In this document: positions 49,328 through 58,362 of the stretch, piece after piece
Layout: each line of letters opens with the position of its first letter
Position numbering within the stretch: position 1 is the first letter of the stretch
Origin: Kribbibacterium absianum
GTDB taxonomy: Bacteria > Actinomycetota > Coriobacteriia > Coriobacteriales > Atopobiaceae
Assembly (NCBI RefSeq): GCF_030067705.1
Contig: NZ_JASJEX010000004.1
Coordinates: forward strand, 124,001 to 188,000
Direction of reading: 5' to 3'
DNA: 64,000 bases
Position numbers and translations under genes: made by a program
Notes under the pieces: generated by a model
The model's input: the letters and a program-made list of their open reading frames with translations, nothing else
The model's database searches: none
Told to the model about the DNA's origin: nothing

Positions 49328-51571
49328 CTACTGCCCCGAATCGTCACCGAACGGTCCCGGCCACCCGATCCCCACCGGGTTGCCGTTCTCGTCAAAGAGG
49401 ATCCTCGGATGCGTGCCGGTACGGTCGGCCGAGGCCTCCCCGCCGATCACACCCTTCTCGACGGCGGCCATCACGTCCGCCATCTCCCCCACGAGGTCCT
49501 GCGAGAGCACGTCGACGTCCTCTTCCTCGAACTCCTCCTCCTCCAGCTCCACCGGCCGGCGCTCGAGCACCGTCGCCGGACGCATCTTGGAGAAGAGCGG
49601 CACGTACTCGAAGATCACGCTCGAGGTGGCGAGCCCGTACCACTGGGCAGGCGAGCCGCACACCCGGCGGATCGCGTACTTGAGCGCCATGATCGAGCGG
49701 TCACGGTTGGAGATGTCGGACTCCGGCGTCAGGAGCTTGCGGAGCATGACGAACTTGAAGTCGCCCACGTTGCCCGGGTCACGGTAGATCGAGTAGCGCA
49801 GCGGCTGCGGATCCATCTCGTTGGACTCGATCAGGTCGCCGATCACCTGGCGGATGTACGTGTTGACCCGCTGGTTCACCTTGAAGCCCAGGTGCAGCGT
49901 CACCCGGAACACGAAGTCCGTGCCAAAACTGTTGCAGGTGTACTCGTGGGTGAACGGCTCGTCGGTCACCTTCACCGTCACGAAGAAGTAGCAACGGGCG
50001 CGCTTGGGCCGCTTGTCGAGGATCGAGTAGAGGATGTCGCGGTCCAGCTTGTCCTGGGACGGGTCGTTGGTGAGAAACACGAGGTTGTCGGCCAGGATGG
50101 GCACCGTCTCGTCGCGGCTCAGCTCGGAGAGCTGCCCCAGGTACAGCTTGACGGGCAGATAGACCGACTGCGCCCGCTCGATGGCGCTGCCACGCCGCCA
50201 AATGAACATGACGCAGAAGATGAGCGCCGCCATGATGAGCGTCACGTAGCCGCCGTGCACGAACTTCGCGAGCGACGAGATGAAGAAGCAGCCCTCGAGG
50301 GCGCCGAAGAACAAAAGGAACACCCAGCTCCAGAACGGCTGGTGCTCCAGCTTGCTCAGGTACACGTGCAGAAGCAGCGTGGTCATGAGCATCGTGAGGG
50401 TGATGGCGAGGCCGTAGGCCGCCTCGAGGTTCTCCGAGGTCTGGAACATGAGCACGACACCGATGCACCCGACCCACATGATGGTGTTGACCATCGGGAT
50501 GTAGAGCTGGCCCTTGGTCTCCGCCGGGTACGTGACGCGCAGGTGCGGCATCAGGTTGAGGCGCGTGGCCTCCGAGACGAGCGTGTAGGAGCCCGTGATG
50601 AGCGCTTGGCTCGCGATGAGGCCGGCCACGGCCGAGAAGACCACCGCGAACGCGCGGAGCTCCTGTGGCAGGCACTCGAAGAACGGGTTGAAGCCCTCGG
50701 CCGCGACGAGCGCGGTGTTGCCGATGTTCTGGACGATCCACGCGCCCTGCCCCAAGTAGTTGAGGAAGAGGCACGCGCACACGAACGGCCAGGTGGCGTA
50801 CACGTTGGCGCGGCCCACATGGCCCATGTCCGAGTAGAGCGCCTCCGCGCCGGTGGTGGCGAGGAACACGAAGCCGAGCACCGCGAAGCCGGCCTTGTTG
50901 AGGGGGCCGAAGAGGAACAGGATGCCGCGGAGCGGGTTGAGGGCGCGCAGCATGTCCCAGTCCAACGTGAGGTTGCAGAGCCCCGAGATGCCAAGGAACA
51001 GGAACCAGGCGCACATCACGGGGCCGAAGAGCTTGCCGATGTTGCTCGTGCCGGCGCGCTGCAGCAAAAAGAGCCCGCACAGGATGACGATCGTGATGAT
51101 CACGACGACCGTGGGCTTGTCTCCCAGGAAGGCATGGCCCACCTCGATGGTGCGAAGGCCCTCGATGGCCGTCGTGACGGTGACCGCCGGAGTGAGGATG
51201 CCGTCGGCCAAGAGGGCGGCGCCGCCGATCATGGCCGGGACGATCAGGTAGCGGCTGCACCGCTTGACGAGCGAGAACAGCGCGAAGATGCCGCCCTCGT
51301 TGTGGTTGTCCGCGCGCATGGCGATGAGCACGTACTTCACGGTGGTGATGAGCATCAGCGTCCAGATGATGAGCGACACGGCGCCGATGATGGTGTCCTT
51401 GGTGAGGCTCGCGATGCCGCCGTTGCCGGCGACGATGGCCTTCATCACGTAGAGCGGGCTCGTGCCGATGTCGCCATAGACCACGCCGAGCGTCACCAGC
51501 GACATGCCCAGAGAGAACGGGATCGCCCCGTGGCCTGCCTTCGCGGCCACAGCGGGAACGGTGGATGCCAC
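49328..51571 (-). CDS. kup: KUP family potassium uptake transporter
   Basis: A 747-aa K+ uptake permease (K+/H+ symport). About 12 hydrophobic segments fill residues 15-450, followed by a large cytoplasmic domain. Family signatures: LGVVYGDIGTSPLYVMKAI near residues 27-45, LLADGILTPAVTVTTAIEGL near 105-125, FLATTGAEALYSDMGHVG near 232-249, and YIPMVNTIMWVG near 350. The last 300 residues contain beta-rich segments and an acidic stretch (LEEEEFEEEDVDV). The GTG at 51571 has GAGGAGG upstream. Monocistronic by position. Confidence 0.95.
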   Translation of the reverse strand: MASTVPAVAAKAGHGAIPFSLGMSLVTLGVVYGDIGTSPLYVMKAIVAGNGGIASLTKDTIIGAVSLIIWTLMLITTVKYVLIAMRADNHNEGGIFALFSLVKRCSRYLIVPAMIGGAALLADGILTPAVTVTTAIEGLRTIEVGHAFLGDKPTVVVIITIVILCGLFLLQRAGTSNIGKLFGPVMCAWFLFLGISGLCNLTLDWDMLRALNPLRGILFLFGPLNKAGFAVLGFVFLATTGAEALYSDMGHVGRANVYATWPFVCACLFLNYLGQGAWIVQNIGNTALVAAEGFNPFFECLPQELRAFAVVFSAVAGLIASQALITGSYTLVSEATRLNLMPHLRVTYPAETKGQLYIPMVNTIMWVGCIGVVLMFQTSENLEAAYGLAITLTMLMTTLLLHVYLSKLEHQPFWSWVFLLFFGALEGCFFISSLAKFVHGGYVTLIMAALIFCVMFIWRRGSAIERAQSVYLPVKLYLGQLSELSRDETVPILADNLVFLTNDPSQDKLDRDILYSILDKRPKRARCYFFVTVKVTDEPFTHEYTCNSFGTDFVFRVTLHLGFKVNQRVNTYIRQVIGDLIESNEMDPQPLRYSIYRDPGNVGDFKFVMLRKLLTPESDISNRDRSIMALKYAIRRVCGSPAQWYGLATSSVIFEYVPLFSKMRPATVLERRPVELEEEEFEEEDVDVLSQDLVGEMADVMAAVEKGVIGGEASADRTGTHPRILFDENGNPVGIGWPGPFGDDSGQ

Positions 51572-51746
51572 AGCTCCTCCTCGCTACGCAGGTGCGGGAG
51601 CCGCCCAGGGCCGGCCCGGGGGCTCCCGCTCTTTTCGGATACCGAATGATACTCGTACCCTCGTGCGTTTGTGGCACCAGGCGGACATTTGTCGCGCCGC
51701 CCCCGAAGAAGGTAAGAGACACAGGAGCCGGGGCGCCCCGCTCGCC

Positions 51747-53225
51747 CTATCGCTCGGCCATCGGCGCGTAGTCGCGGGCCTCGGCCACCGACACGTACGC
51801 CGGGCGAATGATGCGGCTCGCCCCGTACAGCTCCTCCATGCGATGGGCCGCCCAGCCGCTCAAGCGCGCGATCGCGAAGATCGGCGTGTGCATCTCGGCC
51901 GGGATGTCGAGCATGTCGTACACGAAGCCCGCGTAGAGGTCCACGTTCGCGCACAGCGGCTTGCTCGTGCCCCGCGCCTCCTGCACCACGCCCGGCGCGA
52001 GGCGCTCGATGGCGTTGATGAGCCGGAACCGCTCCTCCATGCCCTTCTGGCCCGCCAGCTTGGCGGCATAGCGACGGATGAGCACGGCGCGCGGGTCGCT
52101 CTTGGTGTAGACCGCGTGTCCGATGCCGTAGAGCAGCCCCGTGCCGTCGAAGGCGTCCTTGGCCGCGATGCGCCGCAAGTACGCGCGCACCTCGTCGTCG
52201 TCGCCCGCGCTGCGCACATGCTCCGCGACGTCGTCGATCATCTGGCCCACCTTGTAGTTGGCGCCGCCGTGCTTTGGGCCCTTGAGCGACCCCATCGCGG
52301 CCGCATAGGCGCTGTACGCGTCGGTGCCCGAGCTGGACAGCACGCGTGTGGAGAAGGTTGAGTTGTTGCCGCCGCCGTGCTCCGCATGGAGCATCAGCAT
52401 CGTGTCGAGCACCTGCGCCTCCTCCGGCGTGTAGCCGGCGTCGCCGCGCAGCACGTCGAGGATCGTCTCGGCCATGGAGAGGCCGCCGGTGATGGGCGGG
52501 ATGCGCAGCTGCTCTTGGGCCGCCTCGGCGGAGTACGCGGTGCTCGCCACCGCAGCGATACGGGGCAGTCGGGCGAGCAGCGACAGCGCCACGTCCACCT
52601 CGTGCTCGGGGCTCGTGTCGTCGGGGGCCTCGTCAAAGGCGTAGAGCAGCAGCGTCGCGCGCTGCAGCACGTTCATGATCGAGGAGGACGCCGTTGTGCG
52701 CGGGAACAGGCTCAGGTACCCACGGGGCAGCGAGCGCCGCACGTCGATGCGCTCGTTGAAGTCGTCCAGCTCGGCCTGGTCGGGCAGCTCGCCGGCCAAC
52801 AGCAGGTAGCTGACCTCCTCGTAGCCGAAGCGCCGCTCGGAGCGCGCACCAGCCACGAGGTCGCCGATATGGTAGCCGCGGAGGATGAGGTCGCCCTCAT
52901 CCGGCTCAACGCCGTTCTCGGTCCTGTGGTAGCCGTGCACGTCGCAGATGGCCGTCAGGCCGGCGACCACGCCCGAGCCGTCGGCGTTGCGCAGGCCGCG
53001 CTTGACGCCGTGCTGCTCGTAGAGGGCCTGGTCCTGCATCGCGAGGTCGCTGCCGCCCTTGTAGAGCAGGTCGGAGACAGGAGGGCGCCCCACCGAGACG
53101 GAGGGCATCGGGCTCACGTCCATGACGTGCAAAAGCGCGCTCGTGGCGGCCGCGGGGATCACCGGGCGGAAGTACGGCGGAACAAGCCCCGGGCGCGGGG
53201 CCTTGTGGTGCGGTTCGTTCTCCAT
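51747..53225 (-). CDS. Citrate synthase
   Basis: Condenses oxaloacetate and acetyl-CoA. The 492-aa product is a type-II-like citrate synthase of the actinobacterial/Firmicute group: LILRGYHIGDLVAG, SYLLLAGELPDQAEL in the N-terminal half. The catalytic regions are LHAEHGGGNNSTFSTRVLSSSGTD-type (His near 285), GSLKGPKHGGANYKV and LYGIGHAVYTKSDPRA (His near 365). About 100 residues at the N-terminus exceed the minimal enzyme length. The ATG at 53225 has AGAGGA seven bases upstream. No aconitase or isocitrate dehydrogenase gene is next to it. Methylcitrate synthase cannot be excluded. Confidence 0.93.
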   Translation of the reverse strand: MENEPHHKAPRPGLVPPYFRPVIPAAATSALLHVMDVSPMPSVSVGRPPVSDLLYKGGSDLAMQDQALYEQHGVKRGLRNADGSGVVAGLTAICDVHGYHRTENGVEPDEGDLILRGYHIGDLVAGARSERRFGYEEVSYLLLAGELPDQAELDDFNERIDVRRSLPRGYLSLFPRTTASSSIMNVLQRATLLLYAFDEAPDDTSPEHEVDVALSLLARLPRIAAVASTAYSAEAAQEQLRIPPITGGLSMAETILDVLRGDAGYTPEEAQVLDTMLMLHAEHGGGNNSTFSTRVLSSSGTDAYSAYAAAMGSLKGPKHGGANYKVGQMIDDVAEHVRSAGDDDEVRAYLRRIAAKDAFDGTGLLYGIGHAVYTKSDPRAVLIRRYAAKLAGQKGMEERFRLINAIERLAPGVVQEARGTSKPLCANVDLYAGFVYDMLDIPAEMHTPIFAIARLSGWAAHRMEELYGASRIIRPAYVSVAEARDYAPMAER

Positions 53226-53302
53226 GGCGGGTCCTCTCAACTCTTCCGAGAAGGGCTGGGCCTGCGAGTCGAACGGGCTCGGGTGTTCGAGTCGCGATGG
53301 GG

Positions 53303-53644
53303 CTACAGCCGGTACATGAACCGGAACACGTCCTCGCGCACCAGGGTGATGCGAACGCCAAGGCCGTCGGCCAGGCCGGCCAGCTCGGCGTCGAGCTCCT
53401 GGAAGTCGACGTCCATGGGGCTCAGGTCCACGAGCATCGTCATCGTGAAGATGCCGGTGCCGCCGGCCACGTTGTCCGGCTCGTTGCCCTTGAGGATGGT
53501 CTGGCTGATGTCCAGGATGTTGGCCTCGTGCGTGGCCAGGGCGCCGGCCACTGCGGCCACGATGCCGGCCCGGTCCGAGCCGAGCACCGTGATGACGGCC
53601 CGACCGGAGGGTGCGTTGGTGAGCTCGGCCTGGATGTCTTCCAC
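53303..53644 (-). CDS. ACT domain protein, UPF0237 family
   Basis: A 113-aa protein that is a single ACT-type domain with extra C-terminal strands, as in UPF0237 proteins of the GcvR-like class. Seen: AVITVLGSDRAGIVAAVAGALATHEANILDIS (the ligand-binding N-terminal half; shown as the family pattern D-x-x-G-I-V), TMTMLVDLSPMDVDFQELDAEL and the end VREDVFRFMYRL. ACT domains bind amino acids or other small ligands; a partner enzyme (often a neighbouring DUF711 protein) is absent. The GTG at 53644 has AGGAGG upstream. Confidence 0.88.
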   Translation of the reverse strand: MEDIQAELTNAPSGRAVITVLGSDRAGIVAAVAGALATHEANILDISQTILKGNEPDNVAGGTGIFTMTMLVDLSPMDVDFQELDAELAGLADGLGVRITLVREDVFRFMYRL

Positions 53645-53683
53645 AGGTCCTCCTGGGATTGGATGTCAGTGCGCCGGGACGTA

Positions 53684-53712
53684 AACCAAAGAGCCCCGAC
53701 GGTGCCGGGGCT
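53684..53712 (-). terminator. Terminator of carD
   Basis: AGCCCCG (53692-53698) pairs with CGGGGCT (53706-53712); the minus-strand side continues CTTTGGTTT. It lies 43 bases past the carD stop. Confidence 0.7.
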
Positions 53713-53754
53713 GTCTAAGGCTGTTAGGCAGTATAGGGGCACTCCCCTGTTTGG

Positions 53755-54240
53755 CTAGTGGGAGAGCGCCGCTTGAAAGCGCGCGGTAACCTGGTCCGCG
53801 TCCTCGTCGAGGGCGCAGGTGAGCTCCTCCATGGAACGCTCCTTGGCCTCCTTGAGGATGCGCTCGTAGATCACCGGCGCCTTCTTGTGGGCGGCCTCCA
53901 CCTTGGCGATGCGCTGGGTGAAGGTCTTCGCGATGCGCATCACGTCCACGCAGGAGCCGTGCCGGATCACGCTCTTGAAGTGCTTCTCCTCGAGGACCGC
54001 CGAACGGTCCGTGAAGGAGTCCGGCTCCATCGTCGAGAAGCCCTCGATGAGGGACTGGGCCTCCTCGGCGGAGATCACGGGACGCAGGTTGGCCTCGCTC
54101 GCGACGGGATACTTGATGAGCATGGGGTTGCGGCCGTGGACAGGCATCAAGTGGTAGACGGGGGTCGGGCCCTCTTCCATCCCCTCGACCTGACAGACGC
54201 CCTGACCCGGGTGGACGATGAAATCACCAATCTCGTACAT
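53755..54240 (-). CDS. carD: CarD family transcriptional regulator
   Basis: A 161-aa protein with an N-terminal RNA-polymerase-interaction domain (YEIGDFIVHPGQGVCQVEGM, then YHLMPVHGRNPMLIKYPV) and a C-terminal helical DNA-binding part. The latter contains the helical region FKSVIRHGSCVDVMRIAKTFTQRIAK. CarD-type proteins stabilise the open promoter complex of the housekeeping RNA polymerase, in mycobacteria especially at rRNA promoters. The ATG at 54240 has GGAGGA five bases upstream, and an extended -10 promoter is visible about 28 bases before it. The conserved Trp of mycobacterial CarD that wedges the bubble is not identified by eye. Confidence 0.92.
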   Translation of the reverse strand: MYEIGDFIVHPGQGVCQVEGMEEGPTPVYHLMPVHGRNPMLIKYPVASEANLRPVISAEEAQSLIEGFSTMEPDSFTDRSAVLEEKHFKSVIRHGSCVDVMRIAKTFTQRIAKVEAAHKKAPVIYERILKEAKERSMEELTCALDEDADQVTARFQAALSH

Positions 54241-54267
54241 GCAATTCCTCCGTTTCCCTTGTACGGA

Positions 54268-54276
54268 GTATAGCAC
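54268..54276 (-). promoter_or_regulatory. Extended -10 promoter of carD
   Basis: Minus strand TGCTATACT: an extended -10 (TGn-TATACT). Predicted start about 20 bases upstream of the carD ATG. No clear -35, as expected for extended -10 promoters. Confidence 0.6.
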
Positions 54277-54383
54277 ATGGGTATACTGATGGGTTTTTCT
54301 ATGATGCACAGAATCTCTTCAGGTGCGCCAAAGCGTTGGGCAGTCCCTTTGAAGGGCGCTGCATCACATGCGCGCGGTGGCGA

Positions 54384-54409
54384 GCGGGGCGGCCTCTCGA
54401 CCGCCCCGC
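54384..54409 (-). terminator. GC hairpin after rfbD
   Basis: GCGGGGCGG (54384-54392) pairs with CCGCCCCGC (54401-54409), about 30 bases past the rfbD stop. No T-run, so tentative. Confidence 0.5.
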
Positions 54410-54438
54410 CTCGTCATTTCTTGGATTGTGGGCGCCCG

Positions 54439-55353
54439 CTACAGCTCGACGTCCTCCATGAACTGGTCGAGGGCGACGTCCCAGCTGCGCATGTCGTCAC
54501 CGATGGTGTCGCGCAGGTGCTTGTTGTCGAGGATCGACCAGGCAGGCCGCGGGGCCGGGGCGCCCCACTCCTCGGTGGTGCATCCCTTGACCTCGCACGC
54601 AAGGCCGGCGTTGGCCATGATGCGGCGCGCGAAGTCCGCCCACGTGGTGGCTCCGTTGTTGGTCGCGTGGTACAGGCCGTAGTTCTCGGTGCCGAGCAGC
54701 GCGAGGATCTCGTGGGCCAGGTCGCCAGCGAACGTGGGCGAGCCGTGCTGGTCGTCCACCACGGTGATCTGATCGTGGCTGCGACCGAGCTTGACCATCG
54801 TGCGCACGAAGTTGTTGCCACGGGTGCCGTAGAGCCACGCGGTGCGCAGGATGAAGGACCGAGGGGCGAGCTCCTGGACCGCCTTCTCGCCGTCCAGCTT
54901 GGTGGAGCCGTACACGGTGTTGGGGTTCGCCGGGGCGTCCTCGGGCTGCGGCATGGGGTCGGTGCCGGCGAGCACGTAGTCAGTGGACACATGGACGAGC
55001 ACCGCGCCGCTGTCGGCGGCTGCCTTCGCGAGGTTCGCGGCGGCGTCGGCGTTGAGCTTCTGGGCGAACTCCGGGTTGGCCTCGCAGCCGTCCACGTTGG
55101 TGGCGGCGGCGCAGTTGATGATCGCGTCGAAGTCGCCGTCGGCCACGAACTGGGCCACGGCCTCAGCGTCCGTGATGTCGAGGGGCACAAGGCCGTCGCC
55201 CGCCACGTCGCTGGCGACCACCTCCACGTCCGCCCAGCCAGGGTCGATCGCGCCGATGGGCGAGGTGCCGGACGCGATGATGGACTGGAGCTCGCTCCCC
55301 AGCTGGCCGTTGGCGCCGGTGATGAGGACCTTCTCGATGCCGTTGACGCTCAT
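54439..55353 (-). CDS. rfbD: dTDP-4-dehydrorhamnose reductase
   Basis: Last step of dTDP-L-rhamnose synthesis. The 304-aa product is an extended SDR with the NAD(P)-loop VLITGANGQLGSEL near residues 9-22. Other features: INCAAATNVDGCE, LVHVSTDYVLAGT, and the catalytic Tyr-x-x-x-Lys in NTVYGSTKLDGEKAV, with AWLYGTRGNNFVRTM. The ATG at 55353 has GGAAGGGG seven bases upstream; a longer upstream frame runs into the palindromic repeat and is not used. Product is made with rfbB, rfbA and rfbC in the same direction. Confidence 0.95.
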   Translation of the reverse strand: MSVNGIEKVLITGANGQLGSELQSIIASGTSPIGAIDPGWADVEVVASDVAGDGLVPLDITDAEAVAQFVADGDFDAIINCAAATNVDGCEANPEFAQKLNADAAANLAKAAADSGAVLVHVSTDYVLAGTDPMPQPEDAPANPNTVYGSTKLDGEKAVQELAPRSFILRTAWLYGTRGNNFVRTMVKLGRSHDQITVVDDQHGSPTFAGDLAHEILALLGTENYGLYHATNNGATTWADFARRIMANAGLACEVKGCTTEEWGAPAPRPAWSILDNKHLRDTIGDDMRSWDVALDQFMEDVEL

Positions 55354-55379
55354 GGGCGCCCCTTCCATTGATTGGCGAC

Positions 55380-55414
55380 GATGTGCAAAAAGGGACAGTC
55401 CCTTTTTGCACATC
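55380..55414. repeat. Dispersed palindromic repeat, copy 3 (perfect)
   Basis: Left arm GATGTGCAAAAAGGGAC (55380-55396), centre A, right arm GTCCCTTTTTGCACATC (55398-55414): a perfect 17-bp inverted repeat. It sits between rfbC and rfbD and its last base is the last base of the rfbC stop codon. Could act as an mRNA hairpin between the two genes. Confidence 0.95.
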
Positions 55415-56004
55415 TATTTCAGTTCGATGCCCCGCTCGGCGCAGTACTGCGCGAACGGCGCGTGCCTGGTGTCCTTCTCGGACAGGTTGACCTCCACGCC
55501 CTCCACGAGCGGCCACTCCACGCCGATGGCGGGGTCGTCCCACATGAGGCCCCCCTCGTCGCCCGGGCGGTACACGTCGTCGCACTTGTAGCAGAACACG
55601 GCCTTCTCGCTCATCACGTAGAAGCCGTGGGCGAACCCGCGCGGCACGAAGAACTGGCGGCGGTTCTCGGCGCTGAGCACGACGCCCTCCCACCGGCCGA
55701 AGGTCGGCGAGCCGGGGCGCAGGTCCACGGCCACGTCGAAGACCTCGCCCTCCACCACGCGCACGAGCTTGGACTGCGGGTGCTCGATCTGGAAGTGCAG
55801 GCCGCGGAGCACGCCCTGGGCGCTCGCGGACTGGTTGTCCTGCACGAAGTCGCAGTCGATGCCGCCGGCCACGAAGTCCTCGCGCTTGTAGGTCTCCATG
55901 AAGTAGCCGCGGTCGTCGCCGTAGGCCTTGGCGTCCACCACCGTGACGCCGTCGATGGCGGTCTTGGTGAACGTGAAGTTGCCGGAGGTGATGGTGTCAG
56001 GCAT
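55414..56004 (-). CDS. rfbC: dTDP-4-dehydrorhamnose 3,5-epimerase
   Basis: A 196-aa cupin-fold epimerase. Signatures: DDRGYFMETYKREDF near residues 30-44, FVQDNQSASAQGVLRGLHFQ near 53-72 (catalytic His in LRGLHF), and the second-half FFVPRGFAHGFYVMSEKAVFCYKCDDVY-type segment around 115-145. A short unusual C-terminus (APFAQYCAERGIELK) ends the protein. The stop codon is inside a palindromic repeat. In minus-strand order it follows rfbA by 45 bases. Confidence 0.94.
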   Translation of the reverse strand: MPDTITSGNFTFTKTAIDGVTVVDAKAYGDDRGYFMETYKREDFVAGGIDCDFVQDNQSASAQGVLRGLHFQIEHPQSKLVRVVEGEVFDVAVDLRPGSPTFGRWEGVVLSAENRRQFFVPRGFAHGFYVMSEKAVFCYKCDDVYRPGDEGGLMWDDPAIGVEWPLVEGVEVNLSEKDTRHAPFAQYCAERGIELK

Positions 56005-56021
56005 AAAGGTCCAATCTAGCT

Positions 56022-56052
56022 GTAAACGTGCTCCGTCCCCTTGTGCAGGTTA
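56022..56052. repeat. Short element related to the dispersed repeat (tentative)
   Basis: Minus strand TAACCTGCACAAGGGGACGG followed by AGCACGTTTAC, in the 45-base gap between rfbA and rfbC and overlapping the rfbA stop. It shares the AACCTGCA start and GGGAC core with the segment upstream of 41098 but is not a palindrome. Confidence 0.35.
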
Positions 56053-56952
56053 GTCGCGGTGCGAGTGCGGCATGATGCGACCGGCCGCCAGCTCGCGCAG
56101 GTGCTGGCCATAGGCGCTCTTGCCGTAGCGCTCCGCGGCCGCGACGAGCTGCTCCTGGTCGATCCAGCCGTTCTCGTAGGCAATCTCCTCCAGGATGGAG
56201 ACGGGCAGCCCCTGGCTCTTCTCCACCGCGCGTACGAAGTTGCTCGCGTCGAAGAGGCTCTCCATCGTGCCGGTGTCGAGCCACGCATAGCCGAGGCCGA
56301 GCGTCACGACGCTCAACGATCCGTCCTCCAGGTACAGGCGGTTGAGGTCGGTGATCTCGTACTCGCCACGGTCGCTCGGTTTGACCTGCTTCGCCAGCTC
56401 GCACACGCGCCCGTCGTAGAAGTAGAGGCCGGTCACCGCGTAGTTGCTCTTGGGCTCCGCCGGCTTCTCCTCGATGGAGATCACGTTGTAGCCCTCGTCG
56501 AACTCCACCACGCCGAAGCGCTCAGGGTCCTCCACGTGGTAGCCGAAGACGGTGGCGCCGCCCTCCTCTTCCGCGCGGCGGACGGCCTCGCGGAGCAGGC
56601 CACGCAGGCCGTTGCCGTAGAAGATGTTGTCGCCGAGCACGAGCGCGCAGGGCTCGCCGTCGATGAAGTCCTCGCCGATGACGAAGGCCTGCGCGAGGCC
56701 GTCCGGTGACGGTTGCACCGCGTAGCTCAGGTGAACCCCGAACTTGGAGCCGTCGCCGAGCAGGCGCTCAAAGTTGGGCAGGTCCTGCGGCGTCGAGATC
56801 ACGAGAATGTCCCGGATGCCGGCCAGCATCAGCACGGACAGCGGATAGTAGACCATCGGCTTGTCGTACACCGGCAGCAGCTGCTTGGACGTGACGTCCG
56901 TGAGCGGCGCGAGGCGCGTGCCCGACCCGCCGGCGAGGATGATGCCCTTCAT
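56050..56952 (-). CDS. rfbA: Glucose-1-phosphate thymidylyltransferase
   Basis: First step of dTDP-rhamnose synthesis. The 300-aa product has the nucleotidyltransferase loop [30 protein letters not shown] near residues 4-33 and the metal Asp in [11 protein letters not shown] near 108. Sugar-binding segments are [17 protein letters not shown] and [17 protein letters not shown], with LAWLDTGTM-type [12 protein letters not shown] near 222. ATG start with AAGGAG six bases upstream. Enzymes of this size make dTDP-glucose. Confidence 0.96.
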   Translation of the reverse strand: MKGIILAGGSGTRLAPLTDVTSKQLLPVYDKPMVYYPLSVLMLAGIRDILVISTPQDLPNFERLLGDGSKFGVHLSYAVQPSPDGLAQAFVIGEDFIDGEPCALVLGDNIFYGNGLRGLLREAVRRAEEEGGATVFGYHVEDPERFGVVEFDEGYNVISIEEKPAEPKSNYAVTGLYFYDGRVCELAKQVKPSDRGEYEITDLNRLYLEDGSLSVVTLGLGYAWLDTGTMESLFDASNFVRAVEKSQGLPVSILEEIAYENGWIDQEQLVAAAERYGKSAYGQHLRELAAGRIMPHSHRD

Positions 56953-57006
56953 TGGTGCTCCTTCCCCGTGCCTCGCGCGAGCGCTTGTGGCACGGCCGGC
57001 CCGTTC

Positions 57007-58083
57007 CTAGGCGAGCTGCTCCTTCTTGCCGTACATGTTCTGGTAGTAGTCGCGATAGGCGCCGCTCGTGACGTTCTCCATCCAGGGGCCGTTGGCCAGG
57101 TACCACTGGATGGTCCGGACGATGCCGTCCTCGAACTTGGTCTCCGGGTACCAACCGAGGTCCTCGCGGATCTTGTCCGGTGCGATGCCGTAGCGACGGT
57201 CGTGGCCGGCGCGGTCGGTCACGTAGGTGATGAGTGACTCGTTGATCGAGTCGTCGCCGGTGGCCTTGGCCACCTCGTCGATCACCGTCTTCACGATGTA
57301 GATGTTGGAGCGCTCGTTGTGGCCGCCCACGTTGTAGACCTCACCCACGACGCCGTCCGTGGCCACCATGTCGATGGCCTTGCAGTGGTCCTCGACGAAG
57401 AGCCAGTCGCGCACGTTGAGGCCGTCACCGTAGACCGGCAGCGGCTTGTGCTGGAGCGCGTTGTTGATCATGAGCGGGATGAGCTTCTCGGGGAACTGGT
57501 ACGGCCCGTAGTTGTTCGAGCAGCGGGTGATGTTGATGGGCATCCCGAAGGTGTCGTGGTAAGCCACCACGAACATGTCGGCCGACGCCTTGCTCGCGCT
57601 GTAGGGGCTGTGCGGCGACAGCGGCGTCTCCTCGGTGAAGAACGTGTCCGGCTCGTCCAGCGACAGCGTGCCGTAGACCTCGTCGGTGGAGACCTGCAGG
57701 AACTTGTGGTCGCCCCACTCCCCGCCCACGAGCCACGCGTCCTTGGCGCAGTTGAGCAGGTTCACGGTGCCCATCACGTTGGTGTCCGCGAAGGCGCCGG
57801 GGTCCTCGATGGAGCGGTCCACGTGGCTCTCGGCCGCGAAGTTGATCACGTAGTCCGGCTGGTACTCGTCGAACACGGCCTTGATGGCCTCGCGGTCGCA
57901 GATGTCCGCCTGCACGAAGACGTGCCGCGGATCGTCCTTGACGGACTTGAGGTTCTCGAGGTTGCCCGCATAGGTGAGCAGGTCCACGTTGACGATGCGG
58001 ATGTCGCCGTGCTTTTTGAGCATGTAGAGCACGAAGTTGGATCCGATGAAACCGGCGCCGCCGGTGACGAGGTAGGTCTTCAA
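57007..58083 (-). CDS. rfbB: dTDP-glucose 4,6-dehydratase
   Basis: The 358-aa extended SDR of dTDP-rhamnose synthesis. N-terminal TYLVTGGAGFIGSNFVLYML (dinucleotide loop), NFAAESHVDRSIEDP, FLQVSTDEVYGTL and the catalytic Tyr-x-x-x-Lys in SPYSASKASADMFV, then TRCSNNYGPYQFPEKLIPLMI. Start is a TTG at 58083 (AAAGGA nine bases upstream), fitting the short N-terminus usual for the family. First gene of rfbBACD on the minus strand; all rhamnose-nucleotide steps are present. Confidence 0.96.
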   Translation of the reverse strand: MKTYLVTGGAGFIGSNFVLYMLKKHGDIRIVNVDLLTYAGNLENLKSVKDDPRHVFVQADICDREAIKAVFDEYQPDYVINFAAESHVDRSIEDPGAFADTNVMGTVNLLNCAKDAWLVGGEWGDHKFLQVSTDEVYGTLSLDEPDTFFTEETPLSPHSPYSASKASADMFVVAYHDTFGMPINITRCSNNYGPYQFPEKLIPLMINNALQHKPLPVYGDGLNVRDWLFVEDHCKAIDMVATDGVVGEVYNVGGHNERSNIYIVKTVIDEVAKATGDDSINESLITYVTDRAGHDRRYGIAPDKIREDLGWYPETKFEDGIVRTIQWYLANGPWMENVTSGAYRDYYQNMYGKKEQLA

Positions 58084-58362
58084 GTGCGACGGTCCTTTCT
58101 TTGCTTACGCACCAAACGTTTCATGTCAGTGGAATGGTACGGGGCGCCCCAAACGACATAGAGAAATGCTCGAAAAGAACAGGTAGACATGGCTGCAGAG
58201 AACAACTCCCCCACGCCGGACGACGGCGCAACACCGAACATCTTTATCTTGTTCTTGTTAACGTAGGCTTAAGCCACTAGGGCTGTGGCATTGTGTGAGT
58301 GTTTGTGCCACTTCCCAGCGCTCTGATGCTGCGCTCCAGCTCTTGCCGAAAGGATGCCGAAC
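58084..58362. other. Gap between divergent rfbB and DUF4012 gene
   Basis: Should hold promoters for both directions; I cannot place them with confidence. A 25-codon plus-strand frame (58189-58266) begins ATG eight bases after an AGG and ends in a hydrophobic run; it is too short to support. Composition is more AT-rich than genes to the left. Confidence 0.3.

Noticed and set aside
53254-53296. Hairpin-capable sequence between the citrate synthase and ACT-domain genes
   Set aside because: The pairing (GCGA..TCGC, CGAAC/GTTCG) is imperfect and has no T-run; too weak to call a terminator.
58189-58266. 25-codon plus-strand frame (MAAENNSPTP...) upstream of the DUF4012 gene
   Set aside because: Only a weak AGG-type site upstream and no similarity; too short to support without translation data.
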